The notes under the pieces: model-generated | What the model was told of the DNA's origin: nothing | The model's input: only the letters and a program-made list of their open reading frames with translations | The model's database searches: none | Translations under genes and position numbers: made by a program | Part shown: positions 54,502-62,737 of the stretch, one piece after another | Layout of the letters: each line of letters starts with the position of its first letter | Numbering within the stretch: position 1 is the first letter of the stretch | Source of the DNA: Nitrobacter sp039808345 | GTDB lineage: Bacteria; Pseudomonadota; Alphaproteobacteria; Rhizobiales; Xanthobacteraceae | Direction of reading: 5' to 3' | DNA: 64,000 nt | Assembly (NCBI RefSeq): GCF_047824785.1 | Contig: NZ_CP181167.1 | Location: 1 to 64,000 of the forward strand

Positions 54502-54579
54502 TAGTGGAGTTTTGAATTTGACATTCGCATCCGCGACGCGCAGCCGAGTGGGTCGCGAATGTCAAATTCACTCCACTAG
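54502..54579. repeat. Palindromic repeat, family D (copy 2)
   Basis: TAGTGGAGTTTTGAATTTGA CATTCGCA ... TCGCGAATGTCAAATTCACT CCACTAG. Same TAGTGG/CCACTA ends and ACATTCGCA core as copy 1 but a different arm sequence. Its right end forms the stop codon of the CysZ-like gene. Confidence 0.88.
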
Positions 54580-55316
54580 CGGCTGCGGCGGTCCGGCGCG
54601 ATCAGTTCCGGCCGAGGTCCCGACAGCCGCTTGTGCATGTGGACCATGAAGGCCATTCCGAACAGCGGCGTCGCCAGATTGACGATCGGAATCGCAACAA
54701 ACGCGGCAATGATCAGGCCGGCCATGAAAACCGTCGAGGCGTTATCGCGGCGCATCGCCTTGGCTTCCGCCGGCGAGCGGAATCGCATCGCCGCAAGCTC
54801 AAAGTATTCACGGCCGAGCAGCCACGCGGTCGCGATGAAGAACGCGATCACGCCCGCGCCCGCCACGAACACGAACGGCAGCGCAATCAGATAGACCAGC
54901 AGCGTCAGCAGCGCCGCCTTGATGCTTTCGGTCATCGCAAGACCGATCGGCAGCGCGGCGCCCGGACGATCGGCCGGGTAATGCTCGCGCTCGACGATCT
55001 CCGCGACGTCGTCGACGAACACGCCTGCCACCAGCGAGGTGATCGCGGGCATCAGGAACACGGCGCCGAACACGATGCCGAGGCCGGCGGCGATCGAAAG
55101 AATCCAGGCGAGGATATTGAGCGGCGTGTGGAAGGCGGGCCCCAGCATGGTCTCCGCCCAGACCTCGCCCGATCCGGCAAGCCAGCTCAAAAGCCGCTGC
55201 AGTCCGACAGCAGTGACGACGATCAGCACCAGCGCCAGCCCGATCACGCGCCACAGAATGGCGCGCATCGGCAGCGAAAGAATCTGCGTAAGGGCGTTGA
55301 CAGCGGCGCCGATCAT
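54576..55316 (-). CDS. CysZ-like / EI24 domain membrane protein (sulfate transporter family)
   Basis: 246 residues with about five to six membrane helices: 15-45, 65-95, 130-160 with the GAGVIAFFIATAWLLGREYF block, and 195-225. The conserved WLLGREYFELAAMRFRSPAEA segment near 163 identifies the EI24/CysZ superfamily, whose CysZ members transport sulfate. Substrate in this organism is not established. The TAG stop is contributed by a palindromic repeat (RRSR then CTAGTGG). Confidence 0.82.
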   Translation of the reverse strand: MIGAAVNALTQILSLPMRAILWRVIGLALVLIVVTAVGLQRLLSWLAGSGEVWAETMLGPAFHTPLNILAWILSIAAGLGIVFGAVFLMPAITSLVAGVFVDDVAEIVEREHYPADRPGAALPIGLAMTESIKAALLTLLVYLIALPFVFVAGAGVIAFFIATAWLLGREYFELAAMRFRSPAEAKAMRRDNASTVFMAGLIIAAFVAIPIVNLATPLFGMAFMVHMHKRLSGPRPELIAPDRRSR

Positions 55317-55422
55317 GACGGAGCGTTCCCCGGAAAATCCCTGCGCTCAGATAAACGCCGCAACCCCCGCCGGCAAGAGCGCGAGGCTCCTGACGCTGGA
55401 CTGATCAGAAGCGAGACTATTT

Positions 55423-55908
55423 TTAAGCGGCGTAGGTCTGCGCGCCCGCGAGTTCGGCCGCGATCATGGCGCCGAGCGCCATGTCACTCTGCTGGCCGAA
55501 GCCCTGATGGACGATGCGGCCGTTGCGGCCGATCAGGATGCTGGTCGGCGTGCCCTGCATTCCATAGCGGCCCATGGTGACCGGCAGCGGCGTGCCGTCG
55601 CCCGCGGCATCGACGCCGATCGGAAACGTCAGCCGGTATTCGTGAATGAAGGCATGAAGCGAAACCGGCGTCATCGCGGCATGATGTTCGAACACGGTGT
55701 GCAGGCCGATCACCTGAAGATCGGTCGCCTTGAACAGCTCATGGGCGCGCTGGGTCTGCGGCGTGCCATGCGCGACGCAGCCGGGACACAGCATCTGGAA
55801 GGCATGAATCAGCACCGGGCGGCCGCGCAGCGCGGCCAGCGTGATGGGCTCGGCTGTGTTGAACCATTGCGAAACGGCAAGTTCGGGAGCGGTAACGTCG
55901 GCGGTCAT
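55423..55908 (-). CDS. Peroxiredoxin/redoxin-like thioredoxin-fold protein
   Basis: 161 residues from MTADVTAPELAVSQWFN at 55908; the frame is open further upstream but those codons lack family similarity. A thioredoxin fold with FQMLCPGCVAHGTPQTQRAH near 35 (CPGC pair) and GTPTSILIGRNGRIVHQGFG near 125 suggests an AhpC/TSA or redoxin family member that reduces peroxides or disulfides. No signal peptide, so probably cytosolic. Confidence 0.82.
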   Translation of the reverse strand: MTADVTAPELAVSQWFNTAEPITLAALRGRPVLIHAFQMLCPGCVAHGTPQTQRAHELFKATDLQVIGLHTVFEHHAAMTPVSLHAFIHEYRLTFPIGVDAAGDGTPLPVTMGRYGMQGTPTSILIGRNGRIVHQGFGQQSDMALGAMIAAELAGAQTYAA

Positions 55909-56013
55909 GGATGGCCTCGCAAGGCCATTCGCGGCCCGGTTTCCAACACGATCTTCCCGCGCCGGATGGACCGATGATAGCGGTCCGATCCGGCGATGCA
56001 ATGCGCGATGGTG

Positions 56014-57015
56014 TCACCGGGAACTGCGCTCGTGGCGAAACGTCGCGCCAGGATGGGTTGATCTTGCGCCGGGCGCGCGGCGCGGCGAGCGCGGCCTCGT
56101 ACTGCGAACATGTGCCGCGTCCCCCGTTTCGGATTGCGGACGCGGCGGGACGCTTTCGTCGGCGACCACCTCTTCCACCATCACGGGCGAATCATGCGCA
56201 GGGTCAAACGACGGAACGCCGGCCCCGACCTGAAACGGATCGTCTGCATGCGCGGATTCAGCGAGCGGCTTGGGGGTGTCGGCCCAGTGCAGCGAGCGAT
56301 AGTCGAAGCCCCGCGCGATCGTGGGTTTGACGATCTCGAAATAAGGCGAGATGTCGAAATCACGCGGCATATAGAGGGAAGAGTCCCGAATGTGCAGGAT
56401 TTCGCGCCGCGCGCTGCGACTGCCCGCGCGCGTGATCTTCGGCAGGACCGGATAGCGCACCGCGCCGAAAGCTTGCGCGATCAACGCCGAACAGATCATC
56501 TTGGTGGGATCACCGGAGCCGAACGCGATCATCCGCCGCCGCCAGCGCTGCGGAAAGGGCAACGGAACCAGGTAGCGCATCAGATCGATGATGTTCTTGG
56601 TGTCGTAGCCGAAGCCGATCCGGTTGATGGCATAACGGCACACCGTCACGCGGTCCTCGTGAGACAGGCCGACCGGACGGCACACCCGGCTGTGATAGGG
56701 AAAATATTTCGACAGCGGCGCCGAGACGACGCCCTCGCCGACATTGGCCTCGATCAGCACATGCGGCTCGCCGTCAGCCTCGCTGGCGCCATCGATCGGG
56801 CCGACATAAAGCGCGGAATGCGACCACGTCGATTGCGTCAGATACTTGATGATGCCGGAGATGCGACTGTTGCCTTCGACCAGGAGAACGTCGCCCTCCT
56901 GTATCAGGTCGCGCAGATGCTCCGGATCGCTGGGCGCAAACGGCCTGTATCCCGGTATCTCCTTCTGAAGATACGCCGCGATCCATTTTCCGACCGTATC
57001 GAGTACGAGACCCAT
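56014..57015 (-). CDS. YiiX/YebB-like NlpC/P60-type cysteine hydrolase
   Basis: 333 residues from MGLVLDTVGKWIAAYL at 57015. The permuted papain-like fold is indicated by LIQEGDVLLVEGNSRISGII near 37, the catalytic-His motif STWSHSALYVG (His 66) and the catalytic-Cys motif KMICSALIAQAFGAV (Cys 175). After about 270 there is a Pro/Arg/Ser-rich tail of low complexity. Family members act on peptide or lipid-linked amide bonds; the substrate is unknown. Confidence 0.78.
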   Translation of the reverse strand: MGLVLDTVGKWIAAYLQKEIPGYRPFAPSDPEHLRDLIQEGDVLLVEGNSRISGIIKYLTQSTWSHSALYVGPIDGASEADGEPHVLIEANVGEGVVSAPLSKYFPYHSRVCRPVGLSHEDRVTVCRYAINRIGFGYDTKNIIDLMRYLVPLPFPQRWRRRMIAFGSGDPTKMICSALIAQAFGAVRYPVLPKITRAGSRSARREILHIRDSSLYMPRDFDISPYFEIVKPTIARGFDYRSLHWADTPKPLAESAHADDPFQVGAGVPSFDPAHDSPVMVEEVVADESVPPRPQSETGDAAHVRSTRPRSPRRAPGARSTHPGATFRHERSSR

Positions 57016-57397
57016 GACAGTCTCTCTCCGCGTTTCGCGCCTGACCGGTTTTCTCTCCTTACCATGGCCAGAACCTGTTGCAATTTGGTTCATGGCTGCA
57101 ATCGCGGATTCACCCTTGATTCACCATGACGGTTGCCGCAGGCTCGTTGATGCGGCAAGCTGGCCACATTCCGGATCCGGCGTTCGCCGGCAATCTTCCG
57201 GATTCAGGAAATACTGAAATCCCGCGATTCTCTGGCAGCCGTGGTGTGGTGGCGTATCTCTGGCGGCTCGGGTTCAAACGTCTCTTTGAGACATCCAGCA
57301 TGCATCTCAATATGCAGCGTCTCGACATGCAGCAGGAGGCACGCAACCTTGAACCACCATGCCGATCGCTCCCACGCCTGAGTGCCGGAGCCAGGCC
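57016..57397. other. Divergent intergenic region, hydrolase / amine oxidase
   Basis: 382 bp between divergent genes, presumably holding both promoters. No RNA gene or repeat of families A-E is recognised. Confidence 0.35.
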
Positions 57398-58843
57398 ATG
57401 ATAATGACACGCCGCGATTTCCTGTCGGCGTCCGCCGCCTGTGCGGCAGGAGTGAGCATCGGACGCGCGCGGGCCGCGCCGCTGCCGCGCGACGCCGACG
57501 TCGTTGTGATCGGCGCTGGCGCCGCAGGCATCGCGGCGGCGCGGCGCGTTCAGGCCGCGAACCGCACCGTGCTCGTGGTCGAAGCGGCGGACAGGATCGG
57601 CGGACGCTGTCACACAGATAGCATGACTTTCGGAACGCCATTCGACCGCGGCGCGCGCTGGCTGTTTGAACCCGACACCAACCCGATCATCCGGCTGGCG
57701 CGAAGCGCGGGCACGGACGTGTTTCCGTCCCAGCTCGGCCAGAAGATCCGCATCGGGCGGCGTAACGCGCGTGCCGGCGAAACCGAGCAGTTTCTCGCCG
57801 CGCTGATGCGCGCACGGCGCGCCATCGGCGAGACCGCGCGAAAAAAGATCGACGTCGCCTGCGCCTCGGTGCTGCCCGAGGATCTCGACATCTGGACCGG
57901 AACGATCGATTTCGTGCTCGGCGCCAGCGCCACCGGAAAGGATCTGAAGGATCTCTCGGTGATGGATCGGGCAAGCGCGCCTGAGCGCAACGCCGCGATC
58001 GGCTGCAGGCAAGGCGTTGGCGCGCTGCTCGCGACACTCGGCAAGGCCCTCCCCGTCAGTCTGTCGACGCCTGTCAGCCGGGTGACGTGGACCGGCCGCT
58101 CCCTTGGAGTCGAAACATCCGCGGGCCGTATCGACGCACGCGCCGTCATCGTCACCGTGTCCGTCAACGTGCTGACCGCGGGCCACATCAGCTTCACGCC
58201 CGAATTGCCGAAACGCCACCTCGACGCGGCCGCGAGGCTGTCGCTCGGCAGCTACGACCGCATCGCGCTATGGCTGCCCGGTAACCCGCTCGGCCTCGGA
58301 CCCGGCGAGACCATGATCGAGCAGAGCAGCGGCGGAAAGACCGCGCTTCTCGTGGCGAACGCGAATGGATCGTCGTTGTGCACGGTTGATATCGCCGGCA
58401 GCTTCGGCCGCGATCTGTCGGCGCAAGGAACGGGCGCGATGACGGCCTTCGCCACGGAGTGGTTGACGAAACTGTTCGGCAGCGACGCGGCGGCCGCGGT
58501 CAGGCAGTCCGCGGCGACCCGCTGGAACGCCGACCCTCATGTGCTCGGAGCGATGTCGGCCGCAGAACCCGGCGGCCATCCGTCGCGGAGGATCCTGACG
58601 GAGCCGCTGGGCAACCTGTTTCTCGCAGGTGAAGCCGCGCACGAGACGCTGTGGGGCACCGTCAACGGCGCATGGGAAAGCGGCGAGCGCGCCGCCGATG
58701 CCGCGCTGCGGAAGATCGGCGCGAGCAAGGAGAAAAACGAGCCAACGCAGCCACAGGCGTCGAAGCATAAGCCATCCCGAGCCCAGAGGCGCACGCCCTC
58801 GCGGCGCGGAAACGACGCCTTCGGCTTTCCACTGCCCCGATGA
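57398..58843 (+). CDS. Tat-exported FAD-dependent amine oxidase
   Basis: 481 residues from the ATG at 57398. A twin-arginine signal TRRDFLSASAACAAGVSIG ends near ARAAPLPRD, followed by the FAD-binding Rossmann motif DVVVIGAGAAGIAAARRV near 35 and EAADRIGGRCHTD near 62. C-terminal NLFLAGEAAHETLWGTVNGAWESGERAA is the flavin-binding end of the monoamine-oxidase family. A basic Lys/Arg/Ser tail follows. Substrate unknown; periplasmic by the Tat signal. Its stop overlaps the next gene by 4 bp. Confidence 0.85.
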   Translation: MIMTRRDFLSASAACAAGVSIGRARAAPLPRDADVVVIGAGAAGIAAARRVQAANRTVLVVEAADRIGGRCHTDSMTFGTPFDRGARWLFEPDTNPIIRLARSAGTDVFPSQLGQKIRIGRRNARAGETEQFLAALMRARRAIGETARKKIDVACASVLPEDLDIWTGTIDFVLGASATGKDLKDLSVMDRASAPERNAAIGCRQGVGALLATLGKALPVSLSTPVSRVTWTGRSLGVETSAGRIDARAVIVTVSVNVLTAGHISFTPELPKRHLDAAARLSLGSYDRIALWLPGNPLGLGPGETMIEQSSGGKTALLVANANGSSLCTVDIAGSFGRDLSAQGTGAMTAFATEWLTKLFGSDAAAAVRQSAATRWNADPHVLGAMSAAEPGGHPSRRILTEPLGNLFLAGEAAHETLWGTVNGAWESGERAADAALRKIGASKEKNEPTQPQASKHKPSRAQRRTPSRRGNDAFGFPLPR

Positions 58844-59511
58844 CGCGACCGAAGGCGCTGATCTCATGGTCGTCCGGAAAAGACAGCGCCTTCGCGCTGC
58901 ATGAAATCCGCCGCGAGGGCGCGTTCGATGTCGTCGGCGCGCTGACCACGGTGAACGAGCGCTTCGGACGCGTCTCCATCCACGGGGTGCGCCAGCAGGT
59001 GCTGGATGCTCAACTCGTCGCGGCAGAATTGCCGCCGCTGGTCGTGCCGATTCCCGATCCGTGCCCGAACGATGCTTACGAAGCGCGGATGACGCGGGCG
59101 ATGGCGGATGCGAAGCGATCCGGCATCACGCATATCATTTTCGGCGACCTGTTCCTCGCGGACATCCGCGCCTATCGCGAACAAAAGCTCGCCGGTACCG
59201 GCATCGCGCCGGTGTTTCCGTTGTGGGGGCGGCCGTCCTCGCCGCTCGCGCGCGAGATCATCGCAAGCGGACTGGAAGCGCGCCTGGTCTCGGTCGACCG
59301 GGCGAAGCTCGACCGCTCGTTCGCCGGCCGCACCTTCGATCAGCGGCTGCTGGAGGACCTTCCCGCCGGAATCGATCCGTGCGGCGAAAACGGCGAATTC
59401 CATACGTTCGTTACTGCCGCGCCAACATTCCCGCAACGGATCGACATCGTATGCGGCGACATTGTCGAACGCGGGGGATTCGCCTACTGCGATCTCATGC
59501 TGGCGGAATAG
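58840..59511 (+). CDS. Dph6-like adenine nucleotide alpha hydrolase / ATP pyrophosphatase
   Basis: 223 residues with the PP-loop SSGKDSAFALHE at 11-22, IIFGDLFLADIRAYRE near 107 and FPLWGRPSSPLAREI near 131, the pattern of the MJ0570/Dph6 ATP-pyrophosphatase family. In eukaryotes the family makes diphthamide; bacterial members have no diphthamide substrate, so the reaction is unknown. The ATG overlaps the amine oxidase stop (ATGA), so the two are translationally coupled. Confidence 0.85.
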   Translation: MTRPKALISWSSGKDSAFALHEIRREGAFDVVGALTTVNERFGRVSIHGVRQQVLDAQLVAAELPPLVVPIPDPCPNDAYEARMTRAMADAKRSGITHIIFGDLFLADIRAYREQKLAGTGIAPVFPLWGRPSSPLAREIIASGLEARLVSVDRAKLDRSFAGRTFDQRLLEDLPAGIDPCGENGEFHTFVTAAPTFPQRIDIVCGDIVERGGFAYCDLMLAE

Positions 59512-59537
59512 AGCGGGATGAGGTTTGATTGAATCGT

Positions 59538-59572
59538 CATGCCCGGCTTTATGCCGGGCATCACGTCTTGAT
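59538..59572. repeat. Short family E repeat
   Basis: CGTCATGCCCGGCTTTATGC CGGGCATCACGTC, preceded by AGAGCGGGATGAGGTTTGAT at 59512-59531, which matches the TAGAGCGGGATG end of the element inside addA. Confidence 0.7.
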
Positions 59573-59617
59573 CGTGACTATGCGCCTTCGCTGCGTTGCC
59601 TCCGGAGGGACAATCGC

Positions 59618-59720
59618 TAGAGTCTGTTTCAACTGCGTTGAATCAGACTCGTCGCTAATCTTTTTGTTTGAGCATGATCTTTTCCGAAAACCGGTTTCCA
59701 CTTTTCGGGATCATGCTCTA
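59618..59720. repeat. Palindromic intergenic repeat, family B
   Basis: TAGAGTCTGTTTCAACTGCG ... TTTTCGGGATCATGCTCTA, nearly identical to 54209-54312. Its right end (CTA at 59718-59720) is the stop codon of pheT. Confidence 0.9.
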
Positions 59721-62156
59721 TCCGCGCAAGCTGCCGCCGGTTCTTTTCGCGACTTCGGCGACGACCTTCGCCGCCACCGCGTCGATCTCCTGATCGGTGA
59801 GCGTCTTGTCCCGAGGTTGCAGCCTCACCGCGATGGCGACCGATTTCTTGTCCGCGTCGATGCCCTTGCCTTCATAGACATCGAAAACGGTGACACCGGA
59901 GACGAGCTTCCTGTCCACGTTCTGCGCCGCGCGCACGATATCGGCCGCTTTCACGGCGCGATCGACGATGAAGGCGAAGTCGCGCGACACCGGCTGGAAC
60001 GCAGGCAATTCCAGCACCGGTTTGGCGCGCGTCGGCTTCTGCTTCGCCTCCGGGATGCGGTCGAGAATCACCTCGAATCCGAGCAGCGGACCCTCGGCCT
60101 TCAGCTCTTCCAGCACGCGAGGATGCAGCTCGCCGAAATAGCCGAGCACGTTCTGGGGGCCGATCTGGATCGCGGCGGAGCGCCCCGGATGCAGCCATGC
60201 GGGAAAATTCTTCGATTCATGGCTGGTTGCGATCTGCAAGGCCGCGACCGGCGCGCCGGCGGCAGCCAGCACGGCGAGCGCATCGGCTTTCGCATCCAGC
60301 GCGTTGGCCGTGGCGGAGCCCGACCAGTGCCGTCCGAGGCCCGCCGACGAGGCGATGCCGCGGCGAAGCCCCGCTGCGGCCATGAACTGATCCCGCGGGC
60401 CGTCGCCTCTGAAAATCTGCCCGACCTCGAACAGCGCGACATCGGCAAGACCGCGGTCGGCATTGGCCTGCGCGATCGCGACGAGTCCCGGCAGCAGGCT
60501 CGGCCGCATGTCGGAGAGATCGGACGCGATAGGGTTAGCCAGCGCCAGTTCGCTCGAGCCGCCGCCGAACAGCTCGGCCTGCGGCTTTGCGATGAACGAC
60601 CAGTTGACGGCCTCGACCATGCCGCGCGCCGCCAGCGCGCGCCGTGCCTTGCGCGTCCGCGACTGAATCGGCGTCAGCACGGGTTTGCGCGGAGCCTCGC
60701 CGCGATCGAACGGCGTCATCGGCACCTTGTCGACGCCGACGATGCGCACGATCTCCTCGACGAGGTCGGCCTTGCCCTGAACGTCGGTCCGCCAGGTGGG
60801 AATGGCGACCTTCACCACCGGGCCGCTGCCGGCCACCATGAAACCCAGATGGCCGAGAATGCGCCGCACTTCCACCAGGGGCACGTCGATGGCCGCGAGC
60901 CGCTTGATCTCGCTCAAGGGGAAGTCGATCACCCTGTCGTCGGGCAGCGCCTGCCCGGCAACAACCGTCTCCGACGGCGCGCCGCCGCAAAGCTCCATGA
61001 CGAGTTGCGTCGCCATCTCAAGCCCCGGCACCATGAAGGCGGGATCGACGCCGCGCTCGAAACGATAGCGTGCGTCCGAATTGATGCCGAGCCTGCGACC
61101 GGTCTGCGCGATATTGATCTCGCTCCACAGCGCCGATTCGATCAGCACGTCGGTGGTGGTCTCGTCGCAGCCGGTTTCCTCGCCGCCCATGATGCCGGCA
61201 AGCGATTCGACGCCCTTGTCGTCGGCGATGACACAGACGTTCGGATCGAGCGTATAAATTCGGCCGTCGAGCGCCAGCAGCGTCTCACCCTCGCGGGCGC
61301 GGCGGATCGTGAGATCGCCATGCACTTTTTTAGCGTCGAACACATGCAGCGGGCGGGCGCGGTCGTAGGTCATGAAGTTGGTGATGTCGACCAGCGCATT
61401 GATCGGACGCAGGCCGATTGAGGTTAGGCGCTTTTGCAGCCAGTCCGGCGACGGGCCGTTCTTCACCCCGCGCACCATTCTCAGCGCGAAGCCGGGGCAT
61501 AGCGAAGCGTCCTCCACCGTGACTTTCACCGGACAGGGGAATTCGCCGATGACCGGCTTGATGGTCGGATCCTTGAAGCGGCCCATGTCGGCGGCGGACA
61601 GGTCGCGCGCGATGCCGTGCACGCCGGTGCAGTCCTGCCGGTTCGGCGTCAGGTTGATCTCGATTACGGGATCGCCAAGCCCGGCCCATTCCGCATAGCC
61701 CGCGCCGACCGGCGCATCGGCGGGCAGTTCGATGATGCCGTCGTGGTCGTCGGAGATCTCAAGCTCGGCCGCCGAGCACAGCATGCCGCGGCTCTCGACG
61801 CCGCGGATGGTTCCGACGCCAAGCGTGACGTTCTTTCCCGGAATGTGGGTGCCAGGCGGCGCGAACACGCTGATCAGGCCCTCGCGCGCGTTCGGCGCGC
61901 CGCACACCACCTGGATGTAAGCCGGCTCGCCCTTGTCGCTGGTCTCGCCGGTATCGACCATGCAGACCCTGAGACGATCGGCGTTCGGATGCTGCACGGC
62001 GGAGACCACCCGCGCGATGGTGAAGGGCGCGAACGTCTTCGACTTGTCCGCGATGTGCTCGACCTCGAGCCCGATCATGGTGAGCTTGTCGGCGAGTTTT
62101 TCCAGCGGCTCGTCGGTGTCGAGATGCTCTTTCAGCCAGGAGAGAGTGAATTTCAT
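59718..62156 (-). CDS. pheT: Phenylalanyl-tRNA synthetase beta subunit
   Basis: Large subunit of the alpha2-beta2 enzyme that charges tRNA-Phe. 812 residues: N-terminal MKFTLSWLKEHLDTDEPLEK, tRNA-binding OB domain (PFTIARVVSAVQHPNADRLR near 45), B3/B4 editing region (about 210-370), B5 DNA-binding-like domain, and C-terminal ferredoxin-like anticodon-binding domain (FDVYEGKGIDADKKSVAIAV near 760). Start overlaps the stop of an unknown gene that separates it from pheS (ATGA). The TAG stop lies in a palindromic repeat. Confidence 0.96.
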   Translation of the reverse strand: MKFTLSWLKEHLDTDEPLEKLADKLTMIGLEVEHIADKSKTFAPFTIARVVSAVQHPNADRLRVCMVDTGETSDKGEPAYIQVVCGAPNAREGLISVFAPPGTHIPGKNVTLGVGTIRGVESRGMLCSAAELEISDDHDGIIELPADAPVGAGYAEWAGLGDPVIEINLTPNRQDCTGVHGIARDLSAADMGRFKDPTIKPVIGEFPCPVKVTVEDASLCPGFALRMVRGVKNGPSPDWLQKRLTSIGLRPINALVDITNFMTYDRARPLHVFDAKKVHGDLTIRRAREGETLLALDGRIYTLDPNVCVIADDKGVESLAGIMGGEETGCDETTTDVLIESALWSEINIAQTGRRLGINSDARYRFERGVDPAFMVPGLEMATQLVMELCGGAPSETVVAGQALPDDRVIDFPLSEIKRLAAIDVPLVEVRRILGHLGFMVAGSGPVVKVAIPTWRTDVQGKADLVEEIVRIVGVDKVPMTPFDRGEAPRKPVLTPIQSRTRKARRALAARGMVEAVNWSFIAKPQAELFGGGSSELALANPIASDLSDMRPSLLPGLVAIAQANADRGLADVALFEVGQIFRGDGPRDQFMAAAGLRRGIASSAGLGRHWSGSATANALDAKADALAVLAAAGAPVAALQIATSHESKNFPAWLHPGRSAAIQIGPQNVLGYFGELHPRVLEELKAEGPLLGFEVILDRIPEAKQKPTRAKPVLELPAFQPVSRDFAFIVDRAVKAADIVRAAQNVDRKLVSGVTVFDVYEGKGIDADKKSVAIAVRLQPRDKTLTDQEIDAVAAKVVAEVAKRTGGSLRG

Positions 62157-62737
62157 GGCTCTGCCCCGTCTTCAAGAGCACCAGACTTCACTGCCGAGAT
62201 CTTTGACCACTTGTAGCCCTTCTCACCGGCGCCGCCGCCCTGCCAAGCATAAGGAGTCGAGTCTTCTTGAACTAAGAACTCAATTCCCTCTTCGACCTTT
62301 GTCTCGCTATCGTTTTTGTCGGCAAGCATATCGCGAGCTGAACGGCGATAATCCAACACTCTGCCTTGACGATAAGACAGATCAGACTTTGATTCGTGTA
62401 GGGCCAAGTAGGATTTGTACTTCACGCTCTTTTGGACATTGTCCTCAGCAACCACCCATGAGCCAGTCCAAAATTGTCCATTTCCATGGTCGGTAACGCC
62501 GCGGTCTCGCTGACAAACGAAGTGATATCCTTCGACAAAATCGCCGCTTGAATGCGCTGACCCCGTAGCTGCAACGCGAGGATTTCGTATTGGCTTTCGT
62601 GCCGCGAGATCGAGATCGCACATTTCCACTAGATCATTCACGCCCTTTTTAAGAGCGTTCTCGCGAATAACTTCGACTTCTTTCTTGCTTTTGGCTGCCA
62701 GTTTTTCTGACGTCCATGGGTGTACTTGTTTTGTCAT
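62153..62737 (-). CDS. Unknown protein inserted between pheS and pheT
   Basis: 194 residues from MTKQVHPWTSEKLAAKSKKE; no family recognised. The N-terminal about 50 residues look helical and charged (KSKKEVEVIRENALKKGVND, then LVEMCDLDLAARKP). The middle about 65-135 is rich in aromatic and beta-prone residues (GYHFVCQRDRGV, FWTGSWVVAED, SYLALHESKSDLSYRQGRVL). The C-terminus has GGGAGEKGYKWSKIS. No signal or membrane segment. Both ends overlap neighbours by ATGA (with the pheS stop and the pheT start). Rough hand count gives about 50% GC, lower than pheS and pheT. Nothing suggests a tRNA-synthetase part; a nucleic-acid-related or defence role is speculation. Confidence 0.75.
   Translation of the reverse strand: MTKQVHPWTSEKLAAKSKKEVEVIRENALKKGVNDLVEMCDLDLAARKPIRNPRVAATGSAHSSGDFVEGYHFVCQRDRGVTDHGNGQFWTGSWVVAEDNVQKSVKYKSYLALHESKSDLSYRQGRVLDYRRSARDMLADKNDSETKVEEGIEFLVQEDSTPYAWQGGGAGEKGYKWSKISAVKSGALEDGAEP

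Noticed and set aside
59529..61421. 630-codon frame antisense to pheT
   Set aside because: Includes repeat DNA and the reverse of pheT; no independent features.
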